Shown piece after piece: positions 42,601 to 51,369 of a DNA stretch of 54,306 nucleotides. The position numbers and the translations under genes are program-made. The notes below the pieces were generated by a model. That model did no database searches. It had not been told where the DNA came from and saw nothing but the letters and a program-made list of their open reading frames with translations. Numbering within the stretch: position 1 is the first letter of the stretch; each line of letters begins with the position of its first letter. The stretch covers positions 1-54,306 of the forward strand of contig JBNGIQ010006873.1 in assembly GCA_049999765.1 (NCBI GenBank), read 5' to 3'. This DNA is from Phaeoceros laevis. Its lineage: Eukaryota; Anthocerotophyta; Anthocerotopsida; Notothyladales.

Positions 42601-42889
42601 TTTTGAATGTGCAGTGAGAATAGATGAAAATGATGCAGCATCCTATGTCTTGATGTCCAACATTTATGCCGGTGCTCAGTTGTGGGACGAGGCGAAGGAA
42701 ATGCAGGCAAGGAGAGTGAAATGCAGGGCATGGAAGCAGCCAGGCCAGAGCTGGTGGAATGACATGGGCGGAGTCGCCTATACCTTTATAGTTGGGGACT
42801 GGAAGCTTGATAGCTTATGCATAGGGCTGGAACAGTCTGAGGTGATCTCCAACTGTAGGGAGACGGATACCTGTCGTCAACAGTCGTAA
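39617..42889 (+). CDS. PDF-PPR protein, PLS class, E-type ending (1,090 aa)
   Basis: It starts at an ATG (MQGLSSRYPPPSTDLL), 180 bp after the previous PPR gene. Residues ~72-118 hold the most canonical PDF motif of the window (FLWQGFFRDPSQWWDNRR, PDFRHK, LWLDNRYKPAWVDSQ). About 24 P-L-S motifs follow, many nearly identical (SLVNMYAKCGSIEDARRVF, NVVTWTAMIAGYAQQGMGH). E1 (ASYVLMSNIYAGAQLWDEA) and E2 (AWKQPGQSWWNDMGG) are complete. After FIVGDWK the tail is unrelated and stops at 42889. No DYW. The N-terminus is Arg/Ser-rich, compatible with organelle targeting, but this is not proven. Confidence 0.93.
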   Translation: MQGLSSRYPPPSTDLLCRPVNRGLDEGGRGRFPIRHEPTLRLLSPSSREVGGGISEACFGEERETAYAHQEFLWQGFFRDPSQWWDNRRTKRTPRHPDFRHKKSKVALWLDNRYKPAWVDSQLAMLDTGTKGPPESLTASSQDDFGRLAAHKFVPELGRCGELCEHGQISDAVDGLDLLVQQGCHVPNNLFYRVLKRCKDLLLGRRVHALTIKGGYEGDAFLATHLIGLYASHGRLGEAMQVFANVPTPSAHNWATIIFAHARHGEPSQAIRLYNEMRQTTVKPDNHIFRAALTACATAGDLAAGKDVHAHVRASAGRLDVFVQTCLVDMYAKCGSIQDARTVFDTLPHRNVVTWTAMIAGYAQQGMGHEALNLYRSMQHEGITPPDSVTFVCLLRACANEGEVALREGKQLHSQIEERGLQDDVVVGASLVNMYAKCGTVETARKVFDRLPHRNVVTWNAMIAGYAQQGFGQEALTLYQSMQEKRNTPPDSATFVSMLQACASMGVGGLHQGKQLHSKIQDRVLQDDVAVGSSLVNMYAKCGSINDARRVFDMLPHRNVVTWTTMITAYGQEGMGQEALSLYMRMQQENIIPPDSVTFVCLLQACASVGELALHQGRQLHVHIGDQGLEDDVVVGGSLVNMYAKCGSIEDARRVFDGLSHKNVVSWTAMIASYAQQGMGEDALGLFCGMQQDGISPPDCVSYICLLQACASVGEVALQQGKELHAQIEKRGLHHDVAVGASLVNMYAKCGSLETAQSVFDSLPQKNVVTWNVIIAGYSQQEMAQQALSLYRNMQDGGITQPNSVTYASLLQACAAEVDLPLGKQLHAQIKEQGLQADVIVGPSLVNMYSKCGSLEDAQHVFESLVVRDVVAWSALIAGYSLKGDSEAVFNSLDRMLVEGVQPDQVTFLSVLTVCSHVGLVDEGRKYFKAMTTDHGITPTVEHYTCMTDLLGRAGYVHEALQVAKTMPVQANGAVWLTLLGACQKWGNVEVGRQAFECAVRIDENDAASYVLMSNIYAGAQLWDEAKEMQARRVKCRAWKQPGQSWWNDMGGVAYTFIVGDWKLDSLCIGLEQSEVISNCRETDTCRQQS

Positions 42890-42960
42890 CAGTAGTCAAC
42901 ATCGTTGATTCCTGGCCAGGCATGCATGATGACTTGATTGACTCATCTAGCAGGTAAGAG

Positions 42961-43203
42961 GAAAATGAGAAGGAAGACATGATGAAGGTGACCAAGGCTG
43001 CTAGCATGCTTCTGTGGAAAATAAAATAAGAAACTAAGAGGTAAGACTGCTCAGCATGCTTCATTGGAAAATGAGAAGGAAGACATGATGAAAGTGAACA
43101 TGGCTGCCAGTGTTCAGCAGGCTTCTGTGGAAAATTGTGGAAAATGAGAAGACATGATGAAGGCGAACAAGGCTGCTCTGCATGCTTCTGTGGAAAATGA
43201 GAA
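42961..43203 (+). repeat. Three-copy tandem repeat downstream of a PPR gene
   Basis: GAAAATGAGAAG..AGACATGATGAA begins copies at 42961, 43067 and 43140, each followed by GGCTGC and GCTTC.TGTGG. Spacings are 106 and 73 bp. Nothing else was recognised between 43204 and 44038. Confidence 0.85.
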
Positions 43204-44038
43204 TAGTTCGAATAGTTCCAGTGGCATTTGGCGCTTATCGCGATGATTTTGTAAAGGTAGCTGATATTTTTAGGTTCAGAATTGCAGAAGATACTGACAG
43301 AAAACCATATTGCATCATATCGGTTTGGTGGTAGGCCTTGTGTCCCGAATGGTGTAATATGTTTTTTATGATGAGGCCTAAACATTCCTGGACAGTCCAG
43401 TGATGTGTCCAAATCGGCTAATTGCATGTGCTAAGTTTCAAGCTACTCTAGGCACATTTACGTTTTACGGTTTCGGTGTTGTGGAAAAGCTAGTTCTTGT
43501 GGATAGATAGATTCATTTATCGTGTTTAGGGTCGAAGGAAGGGCTAGTGTTGTCGACATTCTTTCCCCTTGCCCCACAGTTACTCCACACTTTTGAGCAA
43601 GGCACTGAAGGCATTTCTCAATAGGTCCTTTTCATAAATCATTTTCCACCTCTGGAGACTGCGCACAGGGAATTCGCGACTTGCACCTATTTTTGAGAGT
43701 AGCAATCCCTTTGTGCTTACCCACCAGTGTGAGGTTGCGTCGGCTCATAGGACACCAGCTTGGTTCCTACAGCCAAAGCCGAGAAAGGACATGATCCTCC
43801 AGGAAGAGGAGGAATGCAATGCTACCAGCAGCCTGCGGAAGACCTCCTCCTTGAATGCAATTGCCTCTCCCAAGCATGTCCAGCCAGCAAACGACAGTCA
43901 CGGACTGTCAATTTTCCTGGGGCAGGACGAGCCGGATGAATGGCTGCAACGTCCTTGTCTCCCCAGACCACCCGTCCTTGTCTCTCCAGTGCTCTCTCCA
44001 AGCAGAATTCACAGCGAACTGCTCATAATCACTCTCAG

Positions 44039-46405
44039 TCAGGTTGTTTTGCCCCCAACTACAAACGTGTGAACGACTCCACTGATGTCAGTCCAACTCT
44101 GGCCTGGCTGCTTCCATGCTTCAGATTTGACTCTCCTCGACTTCACCTCCTTTGCCTCTTCCCACATCTCCGCGGTCTCATATATGTTGGACATCAAGAC
44201 ATAAAATGAAGAATCTTTTTCATCTGAACTTACTGCCAGTTCAAAAATATGTCTTCCAGCCTGAACATCACTCCACTTTCGACAAGCCCCCAACAGAGTG
44301 CGCCACATTGAACCATTAGGTTGGAAAGGCATGTCTTTTGCCATCGCCATCGCCTCGGCCAGATAACCCGCACGGCCCAGCAGGTCCATCATACACACGT
44401 AGTGCTCAATGATTGGAGTGATGCCATAATCTGTGCTCATAGCCTCAAAATGCTTTCGGCCTTCGTGCACTAGTCCCACATGGCTGCATGCTGTGAGCAC
44501 GCTAAGAAACGTGATGGCGTCTGGCTGTATCTGGCCCTCCAGCCTCATCCTGTCAAGCAAGTTAAACACAACCTGGCTATCACCTTGTCGGGTGTATCCT
44601 GCAATAAGCGCATTCCACGCCTCGATGTTCCTTTCTGGCAATGAGTCAAACATCTGCTGTGAATCGGACATGCTCCCGCACTTGGCATACATATACACCA
44701 ATCCAGTGCCCAAAGTCACATCAGCTTGCAGATCTCGTTGCTCAATCTGGGCATGAAGCTGCTTTCCCAGAGGCAGAGCTGCCAGAGTGGCACATGCCTG
44801 CAGAAGGCATACAAATGTGACACAATCGGGAGGAGTTATGTCCTCTTCCTGCATACGATTGTAAAGACCAACGGCTTTCTCACCCATCCCATGCTGGACA
44901 TAGCCAGCGATCAAAGCATTCCAAGTCACCACGTTCTTTCGTGAAAGTCTGTCGAACACTCTTCGAGAGTTCTCCACGCTCCCACACTTGGCGTACATGT
45001 TCACCAAGCTACCTCCTAAAATAACATCACCATTCAGCCCTTGGGCTTCTATCTGCGCATGTAGCTGCTTTCCATCATCCAGAGCTGCTGCACCTACACT
45101 AGCGCACGCCTGCATAAGGCATACAAATGTGACGGCATCGGGTGAAGTGATGGCTTCGGCTTGCATCCGGCTGTAGAGACGAAGAGCTTCCTGACACAGC
45201 CCCAGCTTGACGTAACCTGTCATCATGGCATTCCACGTCACTACGTTTTTCTGAGGAAGGCTGTCAAACACTCTGCGAGCATTCTCTGCACTCCCGCACT
45301 TGGCATACATGTTGACCAAACTGGCGCCTACAACTACGTTATCTTGCAATCCTGCCTCTTCAATCTGTGCATGAAGCTGCTTTCCTTGCTGCAAGGCCAC
45401 TGCACCTACACTAGCACATGCCTGCAGGAGGCCTACAAATGTAACTGAATCCGGTGGAATGATGATGCCTTTCCGGTGCATACAGCTGAAAAGGCCAAGG
45501 GCTTCGTGACCCATTCCCTGCTGGGCATAACCTGCGATCATGACATTCCACGTCACCACATCTTTGTGGGGAAGTTTGTCAAACACTCTGCGAGCATTCT
45601 CTAAGCTCCCACACTTGGCATACATGTCGACCAGACAGGTTTGAACAAATATATCTGGACTCCCTGCATTGGCAAGGACATCGGCATGGACATCCTTGCC
45701 GGCAGCCAAATCAGCTGCACTAGCACACGCCTTGAGAACTGCTAAATAGATATGGTTGTCTGGCTTTACGCTTGACTCGCTCATCTTTCGATACAGTCGT
45801 ATGGCCTCCCTAGGCTCTCCATGTCTTGCGTATGCAAGAATAATGGTAGCCCAGTTGTAGGCGTCTGGGGTAGAGACTTCGGTAAACACTCGCAGCGCTT
45901 CCTCCAACCGCCCATGCGAGGCATAAAGAGCAATGAGATGGGTGGCCAAGAATGCGTCTCCCTCATACCCACTTTTGATGGCGAGACCATGAATGCGTCG
46001 GCCCATACCAAGGTCCTTGTGCGAGATGCACCTCTTGAGTACACGGTAGAAGAGATTGTTGGACACACGACATCCTCCCTGCACTAGAATCTGCAACGCC
46101 TCCACAGCTTCGGTAATGTGTCCATGCTCACGTAGCTTCCCGCACATTCCAACGGTAGCAAAGAGTTTCTGAGCTGAATTGGGTTCAAACGAGTCACAAG
46201 AAGGCCATTTCATCTCAGCTTCCCACGTGGCCACCTGCGATTCCACCCAAGCGGGCCTATGCCCATTCAACCAATCCTTCGACTTCTTGTGCCTGTAATC
46301 TGGATTCTGGGGAGGCTTTTTAGTACTCCGCCTGTTGTCCCACCACCTTGTCGGATCCGAGAAGAATCCTCGCCATAGCAACTCCTCTAGCCCTTCTGTG
46401 GTCAT
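44039..46405 (-). CDS. PDF-PPR protein, PLS class, E-type ending (788 aa)
   Basis: The frame's ATG at 46405 places the PDF motif almost at the N-terminus (residues ~10-53: LLWRGFFSDPTRWWDNRR, PDYRHK, then DWLNGHRPAWVESQ). Paralogues have 50-70 residues before it, so an upstream leader exon may be missing; the frame is open upstream only to about 46450, without an ATG. About 18 P-L-S motifs follow (SLVNMYAKCGSAENARRVF, NVVTWNAMMTGYVKLGLC). The end has E1 (SFYVLMSNIYETAEMWEEA) and E2 (AWKQPGQSWTDISGVVHTF) and stops after VVGGKTT. No DYW. It lies head-to-head with the DYW-class gene at 46927, 521 bp away. Confidence 0.9.
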   Translation of the reverse strand: MTTEGLEELLWRGFFSDPTRWWDNRRSTKKPPQNPDYRHKKSKDWLNGHRPAWVESQVATWEAEMKWPSCDSFEPNSAQKLFATVGMCGKLREHGHITEAVEALQILVQGGCRVSNNLFYRVLKRCISHKDLGMGRRIHGLAIKSGYEGDAFLATHLIALYASHGRLEEALRVFTEVSTPDAYNWATIILAYARHGEPREAIRLYRKMSESSVKPDNHIYLAVLKACASAADLAAGKDVHADVLANAGSPDIFVQTCLVDMYAKCGSLENARRVFDKLPHKDVVTWNVMIAGYAQQGMGHEALGLFSCMHRKGIIIPPDSVTFVGLLQACASVGAVALQQGKQLHAQIEEAGLQDNVVVGASLVNMYAKCGSAENARRVFDSLPQKNVVTWNAMMTGYVKLGLCQEALRLYSRMQAEAITSPDAVTFVCLMQACASVGAAALDDGKQLHAQIEAQGLNGDVILGGSLVNMYAKCGSVENSRRVFDRLSRKNVVTWNALIAGYVQHGMGEKAVGLYNRMQEEDITPPDCVTFVCLLQACATLAALPLGKQLHAQIEQRDLQADVTLGTGLVYMYAKCGSMSDSQQMFDSLPERNIEAWNALIAGYTRQGDSQVVFNLLDRMRLEGQIQPDAITFLSVLTACSHVGLVHEGRKHFEAMSTDYGITPIIEHYVCMMDLLGRAGYLAEAMAMAKDMPFQPNGSMWRTLLGACRKWSDVQAGRHIFELAVSSDEKDSSFYVLMSNIYETAEMWEEAKEVKSRRVKSEAWKQPGQSWTDISGVVHTFVVGGKTT

Positions 46406-46926
46406 TCCTCCCCCTCCCCAGAGTCTGCACCTACGCTGCCCAGTAGCTCAGGACCCCACACCCACCATTCTCAGGTGCCCCAAGCTGCGCCTATTGTTTG
46501 CAAATCGGCCAATGCAGACTCGCTCCCTGCGAACTAGCTAGCAAGGCGTCGCCGACGAAGACATGACCCCAGTCATGAATTTCATGCTTGTGGATCCTGG
46601 CGAGAAAACATGTGAGGTGATTGTGTCCTGCCTCAAATCTCTAAAGTGGAGTTCGTTCTCCTTGAGCGTACCAGCAGACTGTTTAGCGGTGCCAGTCTGA
46701 TGAATGAATGTAATGGTCGTCATCTCGGAGCTGGAGAATTTTGCAGGAGCAACAAATCTCGGGGGGCTTAGGGCAAGCCGGGCCGCCCATTAGTCGGTTC
46801 TTCCAGGACATGTTTTTGCTATGAACTATGGTAGACAAACGGCAGAGATGAATGGGTGCAAGCCAAGCCCAGCTGTTTGCTGGAGGCAAAGGCGGTGCCC
46901 ATCGTGCACGTTGGGCCCTTTGAGTG
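46406..46926. promoter_or_regulatory. Shared upstream region of the second divergent PPR pair
   Basis: The 521 bp between the starts at 46405 (-) and 46927 (+) must contain both promoters. No core element was identified with confidence, and no sequence shared with the 8593-9887 spacer was noticed. Confidence 0.45.
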
Positions 46927-49896
46927 ATGGTTGGAGGTTCGTTGCATGGAGTAGGTGCGCCGCTTGTGATGATCCATCCTGTGCTCGGTCCTGGGTATGC
47001 ACGGCAGCAGAATCTGGCGCCACACCAGCTTTTACCGGAAAACGCCAGTCTTCTAAGAAGCAGCAGCCTTCCAGCCATTCTAGGCGCTCAAACACATGGC
47101 GAAGGCTCTGGGCCCCGTAACTGGAAATGTTTGGGTGTACAGGAGCTTTTGTGGCCACATTTTTTTCTCGATCCTGCACTGTGGTGGGATAGTAGGCGTG
47201 ATGACGGCACTCACAGGGCGTCAAAGGAGGTTCTCTGGCTGAAAAACCTCTGGAGGCCTGCTTGGGAGGATGACCGGCCAGTTGTTTTGGGTACTCTGCT
47301 TGGGGCTCTGTCGTCCTCATCCAACGTGTTCTTGCCGAATGGTCAGAGCAGGACTACAGGATACGAAGAGGGCGTAAATTCTGAGGTGGTGAGAAAACTG
47401 TGCGACAGGAAACAGCTCAGTGAAGCTGTTGATACTTTGGAAGTACTGGTGCAGTCAGGATCGCATGTTTCCACGTCGCTCTTCTACTGCGTCCTCAAGA
47501 GCTGCGTGGCTCAGAAGAATCTGGCTCTGGGTCGCCGTGTTCACGGACTTGTTGTCAGAGTGGGTTACGAGTCAGACACATTCTTAGCCACTCACATCCT
47601 GCGCATGTATGCCTATCACAATATGTTGCAAGAGGCGAAAGAGGTGTTTGCCAGGGTGGCCAAGCCAGATGCCTTCTCTTGGTCTGCCGTAATTGCAGCC
47701 CATGCTAAACATGGGGAACCCATGGTGGCTATAGATCTGTACAAGAGAATGCGCAACTCGAGTTTCAAGCCCGACGGTCACGTGTTTGTGGCAGCCCTAC
47801 AAGCTTGTGCGAGTACTGCGGACTTGGAATCTGGTATGCAAGTTCACGCTGACGTGTTGGGAAGTGGAATTCAGCCCAACCTGTTTCTTTGGAACTGCCT
47901 AGTAGACATGTATGCTAAATGTGGCAGGTTGGAAGATGCTCGCAAGATTTTTGACAGTTTGGTCATAAGGGATGTGGTAACATGGAATACCATGATAGCT
48001 GGATATACAAAGTGTGGCAGGTTGGAAGATGCACGCAACATGTTCGACAGTCTTATAACAAGGAATGTGGTGACATGGAATACTATAATATCTGGGTACG
48101 CTGACCATGGGGAGCGGGGTCCAGAAGCCCTTTCTCTTTACGAACAAATGGAGGTGGAGGGTAAGGTGCTAGCTGATCCCGGTACATTCGCTTCCTTACT
48201 CAAGGCGTGTGCAAGCAGTGGAGCTTTACAACAGGGGATGCAACTCCATTCACAGATATCTGAAAGGGGACTGGAAGCTAACATAGTTGTTGGCACCTCC
48301 CTGGTTGATATGTATGTGAAATGTGGCAGGTTAGAAGATGCACAAAGGGTTTTTGAAAGTTTGCCTGCAAAAAATGTGGTGACGTGGACGGCAATCATTG
48401 CAGGACATGTGGAGAATGGCCTTGGAGAGGATGCCCTTGCTCTTTATGACAGAATGTATCTCGAAGGTCTGACTTCGCCTAATTCTTTCACATTTGCTTG
48501 CCTCTTAAAAGCATGTGCAGCTGTTGGTGCTTTACAACAGGGCAAGCTGCTTCATTCACAGATTCTGGAGAGAGGACTGGATGCAGATACTGTGGTGGGC
48601 ACATCCCTGGTTGATATGTATGTGCAATTTGGCAGGTTAGAAGATGCACATAGGGTCTTCGACAGTTTATCCGCAAGGAACGTGGTGACATGGAATGCTA
48701 TAATAGGTGGATATGCTGAGCACGGGCTTGGTAAGGAAGCGCTTGCTCTTTATGAAAGCATGAAGGGGGAAGGATCAATTGTTGCTAATTCTTTTACATT
48801 TGCTTGTCTCGTGAAGGCATGTGCGAGCATAGCTGCTTTACAGCAGGGCAAGCAGCTTCATGCTCAGATTCTGGAAAGGGGGCTCACTATTGATATTGTT
48901 TTGGGTAATTGCTTGGTTGATATGTATGCAAAATGTGGCAGGCTTGAAGATGCTCGCGAAGTTTTTAACAGTATGCCCAGAAGGGATGTAGTGACGTGGA
49001 CAATGATGATAGATGGGCTTGGTCAAAGTAGTGAAGGCCACAAGGCGATAGAGTGTTTTGAGGAAATGATGCGACATGGTGTTCAGGCTGATGAGACTAC
49101 TTATACCTGCCTCCTTGTAGCATGCAGTCATGAGGGGCTTGTGAAGGAGGGCCAGCACCTATTTAAGAACATGGTGGAAGAACAGGGCATCGTTCCAACC
49201 ACTGAGCTCAACACTTGCATGGTTGATCTGCTTGGGCGGGCGGGCTATCTGGATGAGGCAGAGAAGATGTTGTTGTCGTTTGAGAACAACGACGTTGGAT
49301 TTATGTCCTTGCTGACTGCTTGTAAAAGTCATGGTGATATAGAGAGGGGAAGGCGGTGTTTTGAGAGACTTTTGAGATCAGATTCTCAGAATGCAGGTAT
49401 CTACGTGATTATGGGAAACATTTACGCAGCTGCTGGTAGATGGTCAGACGTAGAGATGATTGAAAGGTTAAGAAAATCGGCAGGAGCTAGCAAAAAACCT
49501 GCGGTAGCAGGCATTGAGGTGGATAGACATGTACATACATTTATAGTTGGCAAAGAAAGGGGAGAAATCTCATCGAAGGTACGTAGTATGAATCTACGCT
49601 TAAAAGAGGAAGGTGGCCATGTGCCACAGACGAAGTTGGTGCTGAAGCGACTTTCTGAGAAGGCAAAGGAAGACGAACTCTGTGGACATGCAGAGAAGCT
49701 AGCATTGGCGTATGGGCTCTTGAACACTCCAGATGGAACGCCTCTGCTGGTTACTAAGAATCTACGCATGTGTGGGGACTGCCACAGTTCCACCGAGATC
49801 ATGTCAAGGATCGAAAAGAGAGAGATTGTTGTAAGGGATGCACACCGCATTCACCGATTTGTGGATGGATCTTGTCGTTGTGGGGGCAGGACTTGA
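46927..49896 (+). CDS. PDF-PPR protein with KPAxA/GRx-type DYW deaminase (989 aa)
   Basis: The first ATG is 46927 (MVGGSLHGVGAPLV). Residues ~73-113 form a shortened PDF motif (LLWPHFFLDPALWWDSRR, LWLKNLWRPAWED) lacking the Pro-Asp-Phe centre, as in the 9888 gene. About 19 PPR motifs follow, with one S motif freshly duplicated (93 bp, at 47920 and 48013). The E region has SKKPAVAGIEV (KPAxA). The DYW domain has HAEK with the catalytic Glu, LRMCGDCHSS, RIHRFVDGSCRCGG, and ends GRT. All metal ligands are present, so it looks intact and is a predicted organellar RNA editing enzyme, possibly of the U-to-C type. Head-to-head with the E-class gene at 46405. Confidence 0.93.
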   Translation: MVGGSLHGVGAPLVMIHPVLGPGYARQQNLAPHQLLPENASLLRSSSLPAILGAQTHGEGSGPRNWKCLGVQELLWPHFFLDPALWWDSRRDDGTHRASKEVLWLKNLWRPAWEDDRPVVLGTLLGALSSSSNVFLPNGQSRTTGYEEGVNSEVVRKLCDRKQLSEAVDTLEVLVQSGSHVSTSLFYCVLKSCVAQKNLALGRRVHGLVVRVGYESDTFLATHILRMYAYHNMLQEAKEVFARVAKPDAFSWSAVIAAHAKHGEPMVAIDLYKRMRNSSFKPDGHVFVAALQACASTADLESGMQVHADVLGSGIQPNLFLWNCLVDMYAKCGRLEDARKIFDSLVIRDVVTWNTMIAGYTKCGRLEDARNMFDSLITRNVVTWNTIISGYADHGERGPEALSLYEQMEVEGKVLADPGTFASLLKACASSGALQQGMQLHSQISERGLEANIVVGTSLVDMYVKCGRLEDAQRVFESLPAKNVVTWTAIIAGHVENGLGEDALALYDRMYLEGLTSPNSFTFACLLKACAAVGALQQGKLLHSQILERGLDADTVVGTSLVDMYVQFGRLEDAHRVFDSLSARNVVTWNAIIGGYAEHGLGKEALALYESMKGEGSIVANSFTFACLVKACASIAALQQGKQLHAQILERGLTIDIVLGNCLVDMYAKCGRLEDAREVFNSMPRRDVVTWTMMIDGLGQSSEGHKAIECFEEMMRHGVQADETTYTCLLVACSHEGLVKEGQHLFKNMVEEQGIVPTTELNTCMVDLLGRAGYLDEAEKMLLSFENNDVGFMSLLTACKSHGDIERGRRCFERLLRSDSQNAGIYVIMGNIYAAAGRWSDVEMIERLRKSAGASKKPAVAGIEVDRHVHTFIVGKERGEISSKVRSMNLRLKEEGGHVPQTKLVLKRLSEKAKEDELCGHAEKLALAYGLLNTPDGTPLLVTKNLRMCGDCHSSTEIMSRIEKREIVVRDAHRIHRFVDGSCRCGGRT

Positions 49897-50059
49897 GGTT
49901 GATGTGGAAGGAAGGATAAATACTTCTAACGATTGTTTTCGAAAGGTGAAGGCCAGGAGAACCTGGCCTGTCGTATGCAGCAAAGACAGCAACAATGGAC
50001 GTTGGTGGACGTTGGTGCTTCTGCTATAGTGCCACAAGTATCACTCTTTTACGGTGGCC

Positions 50060-50450
50060 GTGTTATTACAGAAGCTGTGCATGCGAGGAACGTGAGGATG
50101 TCATCTACCCATCTCTCTCTTCTACCATGTGCGGTGAGTTGCGCCAGACAGAGTTACCTATGTCTTGGGAGAGGCATTCATGTGCTATTGTCGAAGTGGC
50201 TATGAGGGACATGCATTCTTGGCTACCCATGAGCTTCATCGGTCTGTATGATTCAAATGGGAGGTTAGAGGAACCTGAAGCAGTGGAAGTTTTTACTTCA
50301 GTTTCTGCACGACATGCCCCATAACTTGGCTGTCATTATTTTCGTACATGCCAGGAATGGAGACCCTGGTCAGGTGGTCGAGTCAACCGTGAAGCCAGAA
50401 AACCATATGTTCTCAGCAGTTCTTGAAGCCTGGGCGACAGCAAAGATTTA
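50060..50450 (+). pseudogene. Fragment of a PDF-PPR gene, N-terminal repeats
   Basis: Degenerate matches to the first repeats of the E-class genes: FIGLYDSNGRLEEPEAVEVFTSVS (compare HLIGLYASHGRLEEAMRVFT), then after a frame break IIFVHARNGDP and TVKPENHMFSAVLEA. No start, no PDF motif and no further repeats remain. Confidence 0.75.
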
Positions 50451-50594
50451 GCTGACCCCGGCCCTCGGGACGCGTAGGCGCCTGCTAATCAGGCCGGGAC
50501 CTGCGGCGGCAGCCTGCAGGCCCAGGCGCCTGCCAAGCCAGCGTCTTTTTTTAGATAATTTTCATTTCAGAAATTTAGACTTCAAATAGTTTTG

Positions 50595-50665
50595 CGGGTC
50601 GGGAAGCATCCCAGTGGTGTTTTCAGTGGCGGACGGGTGAGTAACGCGTAAGAAGACCTTCCCTT
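50595..50665 (+). rRNA. Plastid 16S rRNA fragment in nuclear DNA
   Basis: Bases 50613-50654 contain AGTGG.GTTT.CAGTGGCGG and ACGGGTGAGTAACGCGTAAG, the conserved 5' part of plastid/cyanobacterial 16S rRNA. The preceding GGGTCGGGAAG resembles the adjoining segment. Similarity fades on both sides, so only a short, non-functional piece is present, most simply a nuclear plastid-DNA insertion. Confidence 0.75.
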
Positions 50666-51071
50666 CGGCCCTTATCGCCCCACGTGTGGGCCGTTGGAAG
50701 GGAGTAGCATGAACCGTCAGGCGACAAGAGGCGATGGAGGCGATGGCGTTGAGGAGCTTGAGCTGGGTGAGGGGACATGCCCTAATCTGTGGAAGTTTGA
50801 GGAAGGTCTGTTTAGGTGCCCGTTTTGCAATTAAGACTGTGTAACGACACACGGAAAAGTCCGGGAAAGCGTTCACAATGTCACAATGTTTTTTTAAAAA
50901 GAAAATTGAAATTATAATTAAACGCAACTGTGGACATCAACGTCCGCAACATTTCACATGCAGGCAACGTTGCTTATGTTTAGAAACGCGTTTCTACGCA
51001 ACTAAGAGCCGGCCTAACTTCGAGCGCATTGGCTTTGTAGATTGGCCTTTTGTCTGGTAAGAGAAAAGATT

Positions 51072-51165
51072 GCATGCCTTGGTTAGGCTAGTTAAGCGTT
51101 AGATTAGTTAGGCNNNNNNNNNNGCATGCCTTGGTTAGGCTAGTTAAGCGTTAGATTAGTTAGGC
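51072..51165 (+). repeat. 42-bp exact duplicate flanking a 10-N gap (assembly artefact)
   Basis: The 42 bases at 51072-51113 (GCATGCCTTGG...TTAGGC) are identical to 51124-51165, and the ten Ns lie exactly between them. This is what unmerged overlapping contig ends look like. One copy and the Ns should probably be removed. Confidence 0.9.
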
Positions 51166-51369
51166 AAATACTACTGGGACGAATCTTAGGCTACTTAGTC
51201 TATCTTAGTTAGGCTACTACTAGATAGGATAATTTAGGTTGTAACGGTTTCTTACTTTTTGGCAACCGCAGGTTTTTTCCCCAACCCGTCAACCCATCAA
51301 ACCAACCGGTCGTTAATATTATACTGTCCAGCCGGTTTTCGGCGAGTCTTGTTTTCGCCCCCTCCGGGA

